From: an uncultured SAR86 cluster bacterium
Lineage (GTDB): Bacteria; Pseudomonadota; Gammaproteobacteria; Magnimaribacterales; AG-339-G14
Direction: 5' to 3'
Assembly: GCA_902625415.1 (NCBI GenBank)
Contig: CACOBG010000001.1
Span: forward strand, 186,001-250,000
DNA: 64,000 nucleotides
The notes beneath the pieces are model-generated. The model was not told where the DNA came from and searched no databases. It saw only the letters and a list, made by a program, of their open reading frames with translations. Both the position numbers and the translations under genes were made by a program. Shown here one piece after another: positions 8,859 to 17,613 of the stretch; positions within the stretch are counted from its first letter, which is position 1; every line of letters begins with the position of its first letter.

Positions 8859-11247
8859 GAAAAAGTTCAAACTTCACCCTGTCATCTTCAGGTTTGGCTA
8901 GTTCTCCCGTTTCTAGGTTTATTTTTCTTGCTATTAAACCTGAGGGTTTTTTGAATTTACTTTTTGGAATTGTATCGATAATTTGTTTTTTATAATTAAG
9001 CCAAATCGGTAATGAGGTAGTACTGCCAAATTCATTATTGCCTAAACTGGATGGGTTATCGTAACCGAACCAAACAGTAGTCAAAATATTTTCATTAAAT
9101 CCAGTAAACCAAGTACTTTCTGCATCATTAGATGTTCCTGTCTTAGCTGCAAAATCTTTTCTTCCTAACTCATTTATCTTTCTTCCCGTGCCCCTTTGTG
9201 CGGCCTCTTTCAAAATATCATTTATCATAAAAGCTATCCTTGGATCTAAATCGAAATTGTCTGCCTCCCTTTCTTTGGTTCCAAACCATTGAGATAAATA
9301 ATCTCCGGTTTTGGATTTCTTTTCTTCTGAAAAATTAATCTCGTTTCCATCTGGAAAAAGGATCCTATCAATGAAATAAGGAATGACTTTTTTTCCTCCA
9401 TTTGCAAATATAGAAAACAACTCGGCATTTTTCATTGGACTTGCACCATAAGAGCCAAGCGCAAGAGATAAATCATTAGGCAACTCTTCTTTAAAGAAGC
9501 CAAATTTTTCTAATGATTTCTTAGCATCTTTAATTGAAACCTCTTGAAGAAGTTTCACACTAACAACATTTCTAGACTGTACAAGAGCCTCTCTAAGTCT
9601 CGTAGGCCCATAAAATTTTCCGCTCGCATTTCGTGGTCTCCATATTTCTTCTAAATTTTGATCATCAAATACCAGAGGAGAATCAACTATTATTGAAGCT
9701 GGACTAAATCCATTTTCAAATGCAGCTGCATATAAAAATGGCTTAAAATTTGATCCAAGCTGAGGCCTGGCCTGAATAGCGCGATTAAATTGGCTATTGC
9801 GAAAATTGTAACCTCCAACTAGAGCTAAAATTTCACCCGAGGACGGATTTAGGCTTACCAGAGCAGATTGTACCTTGGGATGAATAGCTAAAGTAATGGA
9901 ATTACTCTGACTGCCATCTTTTGACAGCCATATAAGGTCTCCACTTTCAAAAAAGTCTGGAAAATTAGTCAATTTTTTATCTTTTCTATTTTCGTTTATC
10001 CTAGGCCTAATTGATTTTTTTAAGTTTGCGAGAAGAATATTTTCTATTCTTCCTTCCTTGTTTATGGTCAACAATCTTTTATCTTCAACGGAGATTAAAA
10101 TCACAGGTTTAAAATTTTTGAACTCTGCTTGTTGTTCCAAAAATTCCATGGCTTTACTAAAAGGATTCTTGGCTTCAAGTTCGATTCCAAATTCATCTAA
10201 ATAAGAAAATGGGTCGTAGGCAAAAGCATAAAAAAATTCTGATCTATTTTTAAAACTCCTAGGAAGTAAATACCCATGATTTTCAGGTTTTTCAAATCCA
10301 TGTCTTTCTTCGTAATCTTCAATTCCCTCTTCTACAGCTTCTCTTGCAGCTGTCTGATAGCTTGAGTCTATTGTAGAAAAAACCTTATAACCATCCTTAT
10401 AAGCGGAAAGACCATAATTCTTTATGATATATTTTCTTATTTCTTCTGCTAGATAATCAGCTTCAACTTCAGGAGAGATTCCAGAAAATGATGCTGTAAC
10501 TGGAGCACTGGACGCAACTTCAAATTGAGTTTGATCAATAAATTCTAAAGCAAGCATTCTACTCAAAACATAGTTTCTTCTGTTTATTGCTTTTCTTGGG
10601 TTTATGAGAGGATTGATTCTAGATGGTGCTTTTGGAAGAGCAGCTATCATTGCATATTGTGCAAGATTGAGATCCTCTAAATTTTTATCATAATAAATTT
10701 CTGCTGCTGCTTTAATACCATAAGCCCTGTTTCCCAAAAAAATTTGATTTACATAAAGCTCAAATATTTCTTCTTTGGTAAAAGAAAAGTCTATCTTCAA
10801 TGCTGTAAAGATTTCTTTTAATTTTCTTTCAAATGTTCTTTCCTTTGTTAATACATAATTCCTTGCAACTTGCATGGTAATGGTTCCGCCACCACTTACA
10901 ATTTCACCTTCTCTCAAAAATTGATAAGCAGCTCTTACCAAGCTTAGGATATCAACACCAGTATGATTGAAATAATCGCTATCTTCTGCAGCTAAAAATG
11001 CTTTAACAAATGTATCTGGAATTTCTTCAAACTTTAATTTTGTTCTATGAATTTCTCCAAATTCTCCGATAAGCTTTCCATCTCTTGTAAAAATTTTTAG
11101 AGGAACCTGCAATTCAACAGAAGCTACCTCTGATGAAGAAGGTATTTCTGTTGCAAAATATAGATAAATTCCCAAAGTAAGTTGTACTGGTAGCAGGATT
11201 AATACTAAAAGAAAATAAAAGAATTTTGATTTAAATAGATAAAGCAT
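8851..11247 (-). CDS. mrcA: bifunctional penicillin-binding protein 1A
   Basis: A class A PBP of 798 residues that polymerises and cross-links peptidoglycan in the periplasm. A membrane anchor spans residues 9-32. The GT51 domain has its catalytic Glu at 88 in AAEDSDYFNH, with GGGTITMQ at 119-126 and the KEIFELYVN motif. The transpeptidase domain has SxxK at S499-K502, SRN at 558-560 and KTGTS at 702-706. The long segment between residues 290 and 450 fits the outer-domain insert of the PBP1A family. It is the sole gene of its strand here: slmA converges with an 8-base overlap and aroK is divergent across about 46 bases. Confidence 0.95.
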   Translation of the reverse strand: MLYLFKSKFFYFLLVLILLPVQLTLGIYLYFATEIPSSSEVASVELQVPLKIFTRDGKLIGEFGEIHRTKLKFEEIPDTFVKAFLAAEDSDYFNHTGVDILSLVRAAYQFLREGEIVSGGGTITMQVARNYVLTKERTFERKLKEIFTALKIDFSFTKEEIFELYVNQIFLGNRAYGIKAAAEIYYDKNLEDLNLAQYAMIAALPKAPSRINPLINPRKAINRRNYVLSRMLALEFIDQTQFEVASSAPVTASFSGISPEVEADYLAEEIRKYIIKNYGLSAYKDGYKVFSTIDSSYQTAAREAVEEGIEDYEERHGFEKPENHGYLLPRSFKNRSEFFYAFAYDPFSYLDEFGIELEAKNPFSKAMEFLEQQAEFKNFKPVILISVEDKRLLTINKEGRIENILLANLKKSIRPRINENRKDKKLTNFPDFFESGDLIWLSKDGSQSNSITLAIHPKVQSALVSLNPSSGEILALVGGYNFRNSQFNRAIQARPQLGSNFKPFLYAAAFENGFSPASIIVDSPLVFDDQNLEEIWRPRNASGKFYGPTRLREALVQSRNVVSVKLLQEVSIKDAKKSLEKFGFFKEELPNDLSLALGSYGASPMKNAELFSIFANGGKKVIPYFIDRILFPDGNEINFSEEKKSKTGDYLSQWFGTKEREADNFDLDPRIAFMINDILKEAAQRGTGRKINELGRKDFAAKTGTSNDAESTWFTGFNENILTTVWFGYDNPSSLGNNEFGSTTSLPIWLNYKKQIIDTIPKSKFKKPSGLIARKINLETGELAKPEDDRVKFELFLN

Positions 11248-11293
11248 CTTTTAGGGTAAACTTTACTAAATATTTTAGTCTAAGAAATTGATT

Positions 11294-11791
11294 ATGAGGA
11301 TAATTTTAATTGGCCCTATGGGATCTGGTAAATCGAGCATAGGAAAAATCTTAGCAAAAAAAATAAATTTCAAATTTATAGATACAGATAAATTAATTGA
11401 AATCCAAGAAGGAATTAAAATCAAAGAAATTTTTAATTTAAAAGGAGAAGGCTATTTCAGAGATTTGGAGGTTAAGGTTCTCAAAGAAATATTAATAGCC
11501 AGAAGTGCTGTCATTGCAACAGGAGGAGGTATTGTTCAAAGGGAGAAGAGTAGATTGTTGCTAAAAAATGAAAAAAATGTTTTTTTTCTAAATTCATCTG
11601 TAAAGCGACAATTTGAAAGAACTAAAGACAGTGATAAGAGGCCCCTGCTGAATAAAGGCGATAGTTTTAAAACTTTGAAGGAACTTTATAAAAAAAGATT
11701 ACCTCATTACGAGAATGTTTCTAGGTATAAAATTGAGATGGATAACAAAACTAACGACGAGATAGTTGAACAAATTTTGAAAAATACATGA
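11294..11791 (+). CDS. aroK: shikimate kinase AroK
   Basis: The kinase makes shikimate 3-phosphate on the way to chorismate. The P-loop GPMGSGKSS is near the N-terminus, FIDTDKLIE binds magnesium and shikimate, ATGGGIV binds shikimate, and the DKRPLL lid follows. I start it at the ATG at 11294, giving 165 residues, because MRIILIGPMGSGKS then aligns with the family. A TTG two codons upstream is possible but unnecessary. The stop overlaps the aroB start as ATGA, and the aroK-aroB order is standard for gammaproteobacteria. Confidence 0.95.
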   Translation: MRIILIGPMGSGKSSIGKILAKKINFKFIDTDKLIEIQEGIKIKEIFNLKGEGYFRDLEVKVLKEILIARSAVIATGGGIVQREKSRLLLKNEKNVFFLNSSVKRQFERTKDSDKRPLLNKGDSFKTLKELYKKRLPHYENVSRYKIEMDNKTNDEIVEQILKNT

Positions 11792-12879
11792 AAAAGATAA
11801 CTGTCAAAACTACAACAAAAAATTATCAAATTTGTATTGGTGAGGGACTTTCGAGAAAATTTGATTTTGATCCTATTGTGCATAAAAGAGAAATTTTCTT
11901 AATAATTGATAAAAATGTTCCAAAAAAAACAATTGAAAATTTAAAAAAGAATCTTGAATCAAGCTCTCCAAAAAGAATTATTGAGAAAACAATTTTTGCT
12001 TCTGAAAAAAATAAAAATCTTACCTATGTTTCAAAAATTTACGACTTCATGTTGAATAAAAAACTCGGGAGAGATTGTTTGGTAATAGGTTTGGGAGGAG
12101 GAATAACTTGTGACATAACAGGATTTATAAGTGCAACTTATCTTAGAGGAGTAGAATTTTTACTTTTGCCTACTACCCTCTTAGCACAAGTAGATGCAAG
12201 TATCGGAGGCAAAACAGGCGTAAATCATAAAGGCTTTAAAAATATGATCGGAGCTTTTTATCAACCTTCTTTAGTAATTGTTGATAGCTCAACATTGAAG
12301 AGCCTGCCAAAAAAAGAGATCCTTTGTGGACTTGTTGAAGTAATCAAACATGGAATTATTTTAGATAATAAATTTTTTTCCTGGATTGAAACAAATGCGA
12401 TCGATCTGAAGAAGCTTAGAATTTCGTCAATTGAATTCGCAATAAAAAAATCTATTGAAATTAAGGCTAAAGTCGTTTCAGAAGATGAAAAAGAAAAAGG
12501 TTTGAGGGCAATTTTAAATTTCGGACATACTTTTGGACATGCTATTGAAACTGCGGGAGGAAATAAGCTCTATACTCATGGTGAAGCTGTAGCTTTAGGA
12601 ATGTTAGCTGCTTCAAATTTGTCAGAAAACATTTCTAATCTAAGTTATTTGGAAAATGAAAGGATAAAAAGTCTTCTCATAAAACTAGGTATTCGAACTT
12701 CTTTGAAAAAAAAGATAGCTGCAGATTCTTTAATTAAACTTATGGAGTCTGATAAGAAAAAAGACAAAGGTATCATTAACTTCATTACTATAGAAAAAAT
12801 TGGAAAAGCAAAAATTCAAAAAGTAAAAGATAAAAAATTAATATCAAAAGTTATCAATAGAACATTCTCTTATTCATAA
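11788..12879 (+). CDS. aroB: 3-dehydroquinate synthase AroB
   Basis: An NAD- and zinc-dependent cyclase of 363 residues converting DAHP to dehydroquinate. The NAD loop GLGGGITCDITGF is at about 105-117, then LLPTTLLAQVDASIGGKTGVNH, EVIKHGII (zinc-side Glu) and GHTFGHAIE (zinc-side His) follow. The last 25 residues are lysine-rich. It is translationally coupled to aroK by a 4-base overlap. Downstream is the gltB leader. The palindrome at 12888-12904 followed by a T-run could also act as a weak terminator for this pair. Confidence 0.96.
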   Translation: MKKITVKTTTKNYQICIGEGLSRKFDFDPIVHKREIFLIIDKNVPKKTIENLKKNLESSSPKRIIEKTIFASEKNKNLTYVSKIYDFMLNKKLGRDCLVIGLGGGITCDITGFISATYLRGVEFLLLPTTLLAQVDASIGGKTGVNHKGFKNMIGAFYQPSLVIVDSSTLKSLPKKEILCGLVEVIKHGIILDNKFFSWIETNAIDLKKLRISSIEFAIKKSIEIKAKVVSEDEKEKGLRAILNFGHTFGHAIETAGGNKLYTHGEAVALGMLAASNLSENISNLSYLENERIKSLLIKLGIRTSLKKKIAADSLIKLMESDKKKDKGIINFITIEKIGKAKIQKVKDKKLISKVINRTFSYS

Positions 12880-12887
12880 TTGTTATA

Positions 12888-12904
12888 TGCACTATTTTGG
12901 TGCA
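12888..12904. promoter_or_regulatory. NtrC-like palindrome upstream of gltB
   Basis: The 17-mer TGCACTATTTTGGTGCA fits the NtrC enhancer pattern TGCAC(C/T)A-N3-TGGTGCA nearly perfectly. It sits 144 bases before the gltB start, where nitrogen control would be expected. An alternative reading is a weak intrinsic terminator for aroKB: the same bases form a 5-7 bp stem followed four bases later by a run of seven T. Both readings could hold. No ntrC or rpoN gene is in the window. Confidence 0.45.
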
Positions 12905-12948
12905 AAATTTTTTTATCTTTTCTGATAAATTTTCTCTACCTAAGTAGT

Positions 12949-13014
12949 GGCATATCACATGCCTTAAAAGTGAGGCATATCACATGCCTTAAAAGTGACG
13001 CATTGTCCATGCGT
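12949..13014 (+). repeat. three 25-bp-periodic palindromes in the gltB leader
   Basis: Three palindromes follow one another with an exact 25-base period. Units 1 and 2 have GGCAT-ATCAC-ATGCC (12949-12963 and 12974-12988). Unit 3 has CGCAT-TGTCC-ATGCG (12999-13013). Units 2 and 3 extend by one more A-T pair. The linkers read TTAAAAGTG or very close. In unit 3 the G-to-C change on the left arm is matched by C-to-G on the right, so the symmetry is preserved. They could be RNA hairpins in the gltB 5' leader or operator sites. The first two also show GG-N10-GC, the sigma-54 -24/-12 spacing. Confidence 0.75.
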
Positions 13015-13047
13015 TAAAAGGACATATTACTAATAGAGATGTAGGTA

Positions 13048-16000
13048 ATGTGTGCTGATAGATTAAAAAATATTAAACGTCCTTCTAAAATGGGCCTTTA
13101 CGATCCGCAGTTCGAGAAGGATTCTTGTGGAGTTGGCCTTGTTGCCAACATTAAAGGCATTCCATCAAGAGAAATCATGGAAGATGCTTACATCATTAAT
13201 TCAAGAATGGATCATCGGGGTGGATGTGGGTTCGAAGAGAATACTGGCGATGGAGCGGGTATTTTGATGGCCTTACCAGATAAGTTCTTTCAAGAAGAAG
13301 CTAAAAAGCTGAACTTTGTTTTACCTAAAAAAGATTTCTATGCAGTGGGTAACATGTTTTTACCTCAACAAAAAAAATATAGACAAAAATGTAAAACGCT
13401 CATTGAACAAGTCTTAAAAACGGAAAAGCTAAAATTCATCGGTTGGAGAGAGGTTCCAATTGATGCAGATAAAGCCGATGTTGGGCCTGCTTCAAGAAAT
13501 GCTCAACCTTTTATTGAGCAACTTTTCGTAGGCGCTTCAAGAAATCAAAGCCCAGAAGATTTTGAAAAGATCCTTTTTTTAGCTAGAAAGAAATTTACAC
13601 ATCAAATTAAGAGCAATGATGAAATAAAACAAAATGAAATGTTTTTCGCTTGTAGTCTTTCTTCGAAAGTTATTACTTATAAAGGCATGTTAACTCCTGC
13701 CCAACTATTTCCTTTTTATCCAGATCTAATGCATAAAGATTATCAGACACATCTGGCAATGGTGCATTCGAGATTTAGTACTAATACTTTCCCCTCCTGG
13801 GATAGAGCACAACCTAACAGATTTATGTGTCACAACGGAGAGATAAATACTCTCAAGGGAAATATGAATGCTATGAAAGCCAGACAAGGAGTTGCTGAAA
13901 GCGAAATTTATGGAAAAAAACTTAAACAGTTATTCCCAATTTGTGAGCCCGACTGTACTGATTCAGGAAGTTTCGACAATGTTCTGGAGTTTCTAATCAT
14001 GAATGGGAGAAGTTTGAAAGAATCTGTAATGATGATGATTCCCGAGGCATGGCAATCAGATGTAAATATGCCAAAAATAAAAAAAGATTTTTATGAATAC
14101 TCCTCGGCATCAATGGAACCTTGGGATGGTCCGGCTTCCATTTGCTTTACTGATGGTAAATGTGCCGGAGCAGTTTTAGATAGAAATGGTCTCCGTCCTA
14201 GTAGATTCTATGTAACTAAACAAGACAAGGTAATAATGGCCTCGGAAGTTGGGGTCCTGGATGTTAATCCTCAAGACGTTCTCCTTAAGGGGAGATTGCA
14301 GCCTGGAAAAATGTTTCTCATTGATTTTGAAGAAGGAAGAATGATTCCAGATGAAGAACTTAAATCTGAAATATGTAACTCAAAGCCTTATGGAAAATGG
14401 GTTTCTGACCAAATTGTTGATCTTGAGAAAATAGTTAAACCTGAGAAAAATAAAAAGATTATCAATAAAGACCTTATCAAAAGAATGAAGTCTTTCGGTT
14501 ATACGACGGAAACTATGCAATTTATGCTAATGCCTTTGGTTTCTGAACTTAGAGATCCTCTTGGTTCTATGGGTAATGATGCTGCCCTAGCCTGCTTATC
14601 GGATAAGCCAAGACTTATTTATGATTATTTTAAGCAACTTTTTGCACAGGTTACCAACCCTGCTATTGATTCAATAAGAGAAGAAGTAATTATGTCTCTA
14701 GAGTGTTTAATAGGTCCAGAAGGAAATTTACTGTCTTCCGTTCCCGAAAATGCTCACAGATTGAGACTTAAGTCTCCGATCATATCTAATGCTGAGTTAG
14801 AAGCAATAAAAACTCTGAAGAATGGAGGATGGAAAACAAAAAAAATTGACATCACTTATGAGAAGAAGTTAGGCAATAAAGGATTGAAGCAAGCTCTTTC
14901 CTCAATCTGTAAAAAAGCTGACGAGGCTATTGCTGACGGTTACTCATTTATTGTTTTATCAGATAAATCAGTTAATAAAGATAAGATTGCTATTAGCGCT
15001 CTAGTTGCTTGCTCGACTGTCCATCACTATTTAGTAAAAAGCCAAAAGAGAACAAGAATTGGGTTGGTAATAGAAACAGGAGAAGCTCGAGAAGTACATC
15101 ATCATTGTCTGTTATTCGGTTATGGTGCCGATGCAATAAATCCCTATCTAGCTTTTGAATCACTTTGGCAGGCTAAACAAGACGGAATGTTAAAAGCAAC
15201 TGAACTCAAAAACTATGAAGACATAGTTTATGCATACAAAAAAGCTGTTAGGAAAGGGATGATGAAAGTAATGGCTAAAATGGGAATTTCTACTTTGCAG
15301 TCTTACAAAGGAGCGCAAATTTTTGAAGCAGTAGGACTATCCGAAGAAATTATTGAAAAAAGCTTTCCTGGAACTGCAAGTCGTGTACAAGGAATTGGTT
15401 TTGATGGCTTAGCAAGAGAGGCTAAAAGAAGGCATGATTTAGGTTTTCCTGATGAAAAGAGTAATGTTTCTATACTCGGTAACAATGGTGATTTTCATTG
15501 GAGAAATGGTGGCGATTCCCACATGTGGGATCCTAAAACCATTTCTTCTCTGCAATTAGCATCTTGGTCAAATAGTGAAGGAGCATATTGGGATTTTGCA
15601 AAACATGCTAATGAAAATACAACTAGAAATAGTGCTTTAAGAGGCCTATTGAAGTTTTCACCAAAAAATAAGCCCATCGATTTAAGTGAAGTTGAGTCTG
15701 AAAAAGAAATAGTGAAAAGATTTGCTACTGGTGCAATGAGTTTGGGGTCTATATCCACTGAGTCGCACGAATCTCTTGCAATAGCGATGAATGAACTGGG
15801 CGGAAAATCAAATACAGGAGAAGGCGGAGAAGATCCAATAAGATTTAAGCCACTTGAAGACGGCGTATCAAAAAGATCTGCAATAAAACAAGTTGCTTCA
15901 GGAAGATTTGGTGTCACTATGCACTATCTTACAAATTCAGATGAGATCCAAATAAAAATTTCCCAAGGAGCAAAGCCCGGTGAAGGTGGTGAACTTCCTG

Positions 16001-17613
16001 GAAAGAAAGTTGATGAATATATTGCAAAAATAAGACATTCCACTCCAGGAGTGGGTCTAATAAGTCCGCCTCCACACCATGACATATATTCTATAGAAGA
16101 CATGGCTCAACTTATCCATGACCTTAAAAATGCTAATAGATCCTCTAGAATAAGTGTAAAACTTGTTTCTGAGATAGGAGTTGGAACGATTGCATCGGGT
16201 GTTGTTAAAGCTAAAACAGACCATCTTGTAATTGCAGGTCATGATGGTGGAACAGGCGCCTCTCCACTGACTTCAATTAAACATGCAGGTTTGCCATGGG
16301 AATTAGGTGTGGCAGAGACTCATCAAACATTGGTAATGAACAATCTTCGTTCAAGAGTGGTCCTTCAAACTGACGGACAAATTAAAACGGGTCGTGATGT
16401 TGCCATAGCAGCTTTACTAGGTGCTGAGGAATTTGGTTTTGCTACTGCGCCATTGGTAACACTTGGTTGCATCATGATGAGAAAATGTCATCTGAATACC
16501 TGTCCTGTCGGCATTGCGACCCAAGACGAAGAATTAAGAAAAAAATTCAAGGGTAAGCCAGAGCATGTAGTTAACTATTTATTCATGGTGGCAAAAGACC
16601 TCAGAAATATTATGGCTGAAATGGGGTTCAAGACTGTGAATGATATGATTGGCAGAGTCGATTGCTTAAAAGCTGATGACGCCATAGATCACTGGAAAAG
16701 AAGAGGTTTAGATTTCTCAAATATTTTAAAACCTGCAGAGAAAATATTCGAAAATACAGAAGTCTATAACACCATAAAACAAGATCATGGTTTAGATAAA
16801 GCTCTAGATAAAACCCTTATTAAAAAAGCCCAAGAAGCTATAAAGCATAAAAAAAGAACGATTATCGAATCAAAAATAGTAAATACAAACAGAGTTGTGG
16901 GAACCATGCTTTCCAATGAAGTGACGAAAATTTGGGAAGATACTGGATTGCCAGAAGATACCTTAAAGATAAAGCTTCATGGTTCAGCAGGTCAAAGTCT
17001 AGCAGCTTGGTTAGTAAAGGGAGTCTGCATTGAACTCGAAGGTGACGCTAATGACTTTGTCGGAAAAGGTTTGTCTGGTGGGAAACTAATTATTTATCCT
17101 CCTAAGGAAAGTTCTTTCAAAGCTGAAGAAAATATTCTTCTAGGAAACGTAGCTTTGTATGGAGCAACCAAAGGTGAGGCTTATTTTCGTGGCATAGCCG
17201 CAGAAAGATTTTGTGTTAGAAATAGTGGTGCAGAAGTTGTTGTTGAAGGAATTGGTGACCATGGTTGTGAGTATATGACCGGTGGTAAAGCAGTTATTCT
17301 AGGGCCGACAGGAAGGAATTTTGGCGCAGGTATGAGCGGAGGAGAAGCTTACGTATATGATCCAGAAAAGTCGTTTCCTTCAAAATGTAATACTGATACT
17401 TTCGAATTGGAGAATTTAGAGGAACAAAAAGATATCAAAGAGTTGATTAGGCTTGTTACGAATCATCGTAAATATACTGGTTCTGAAATAGCTAAAAAAA
17501 TTCTTAGTAATTGGGAAGAAGAAATAAAGCATTTTGTAAAAGTAATGCCTACTGACTACAAAAGAGTTCTTTTGGAAATGGCATCTAATAAGAAAGAGGT
17601 CTCAAATGGGTAA
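13048..17613 (+). CDS. gltB: glutamate synthase (NADPH) large subunit GltB
   Basis: GltB transfers the glutamine amide to 2-oxoglutarate, giving two glutamates; with glutamine synthetase it assimilates ammonium. It has 1521 residues. A short propeptide ends at residue 26 and Cys27 of DSCGVGLVA becomes the N-terminal nucleophile of the amidotransferase domain. The FMN-binding synthase domain begins near residue 870 with GSISTESHESLA and GGEDP, and the [3Fe-4S] cysteines are in CIMMRKCHLNTCPVGIA near 1141-1157. The C-terminal GxGxG beta-helix lies around 1290-1480. The ATG at 13048 follows a weak GTAGG. It overlaps gltD by 8 bases. Confidence 0.97.
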   Translation: MCADRLKNIKRPSKMGLYDPQFEKDSCGVGLVANIKGIPSREIMEDAYIINSRMDHRGGCGFEENTGDGAGILMALPDKFFQEEAKKLNFVLPKKDFYAVGNMFLPQQKKYRQKCKTLIEQVLKTEKLKFIGWREVPIDADKADVGPASRNAQPFIEQLFVGASRNQSPEDFEKILFLARKKFTHQIKSNDEIKQNEMFFACSLSSKVITYKGMLTPAQLFPFYPDLMHKDYQTHLAMVHSRFSTNTFPSWDRAQPNRFMCHNGEINTLKGNMNAMKARQGVAESEIYGKKLKQLFPICEPDCTDSGSFDNVLEFLIMNGRSLKESVMMMIPEAWQSDVNMPKIKKDFYEYSSASMEPWDGPASICFTDGKCAGAVLDRNGLRPSRFYVTKQDKVIMASEVGVLDVNPQDVLLKGRLQPGKMFLIDFEEGRMIPDEELKSEICNSKPYGKWVSDQIVDLEKIVKPEKNKKIINKDLIKRMKSFGYTTETMQFMLMPLVSELRDPLGSMGNDAALACLSDKPRLIYDYFKQLFAQVTNPAIDSIREEVIMSLECLIGPEGNLLSSVPENAHRLRLKSPIISNAELEAIKTLKNGGWKTKKIDITYEKKLGNKGLKQALSSICKKADEAIADGYSFIVLSDKSVNKDKIAISALVACSTVHHYLVKSQKRTRIGLVIETGEAREVHHHCLLFGYGADAINPYLAFESLWQAKQDGMLKATELKNYEDIVYAYKKAVRKGMMKVMAKMGISTLQSYKGAQIFEAVGLSEEIIEKSFPGTASRVQGIGFDGLAREAKRRHDLGFPDEKSNVSILGNNGDFHWRNGGDSHMWDPKTISSLQLASWSNSEGAYWDFAKHANENTTRNSALRGLLKFSPKNKPIDLSEVESEKEIVKRFATGAMSLGSISTESHESLAIAMNELGGKSNTGEGGEDPIRFKPLEDGVSKRSAIKQVASGRFGVTMHYLTNSDEIQIKISQGAKPGEGGELPGKKVDEYIAKIRHSTPGVGLISPPPHHDIYSIEDMAQLIHDLKNANRSSRISVKLVSEIGVGTIASGVVKAKTDHLVIAGHDGGTGASPLTSIKHAGLPWELGVAETHQTLVMNNLRSRVVLQTDGQIKTGRDVAIAALLGAEEFGFATAPLVTLGCIMMRKCHLNTCPVGIATQDEELRKKFKGKPEHVVNYLFMVAKDLRNIMAEMGFKTVNDMIGRVDCLKADDAIDHWKRRGLDFSNILKPAEKIFENTEVYNTIKQDHGLDKALDKTLIKKAQEAIKHKKRTIIESKIVNTNRVVGTMLSNEVTKIWEDTGLPEDTLKIKLHGSAGQSLAAWLVKGVCIELEGDANDFVGKGLSGGKLIIYPPKESSFKAEENILLGNVALYGATKGEAYFRGIAAERFCVRNSGAEVVVEGIGDHGCEYMTGGKAVILGPTGRNFGAGMSGGEAYVYDPEKSFPSKCNTDTFELENLEEQKDIKELIRLVTNHRKYTGSEIAKKILSNWEEEIKHFVKVMPTDYKRVLLEMASNKKEVSNG

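Noticed and set aside
12888..12914. Palindrome after aroB as a strong intrinsic terminator
   Set aside because: The stem is only 5-7 bp with a 3-base loop, and the T-run begins 4 bases after it. A weak terminator cannot be excluded, but the NtrC match is more specific.
15303..16242. Three antisense ORFs inside gltB
   Set aside because: GltB is continuous and highly conserved here; the antisense peptides have no motif.
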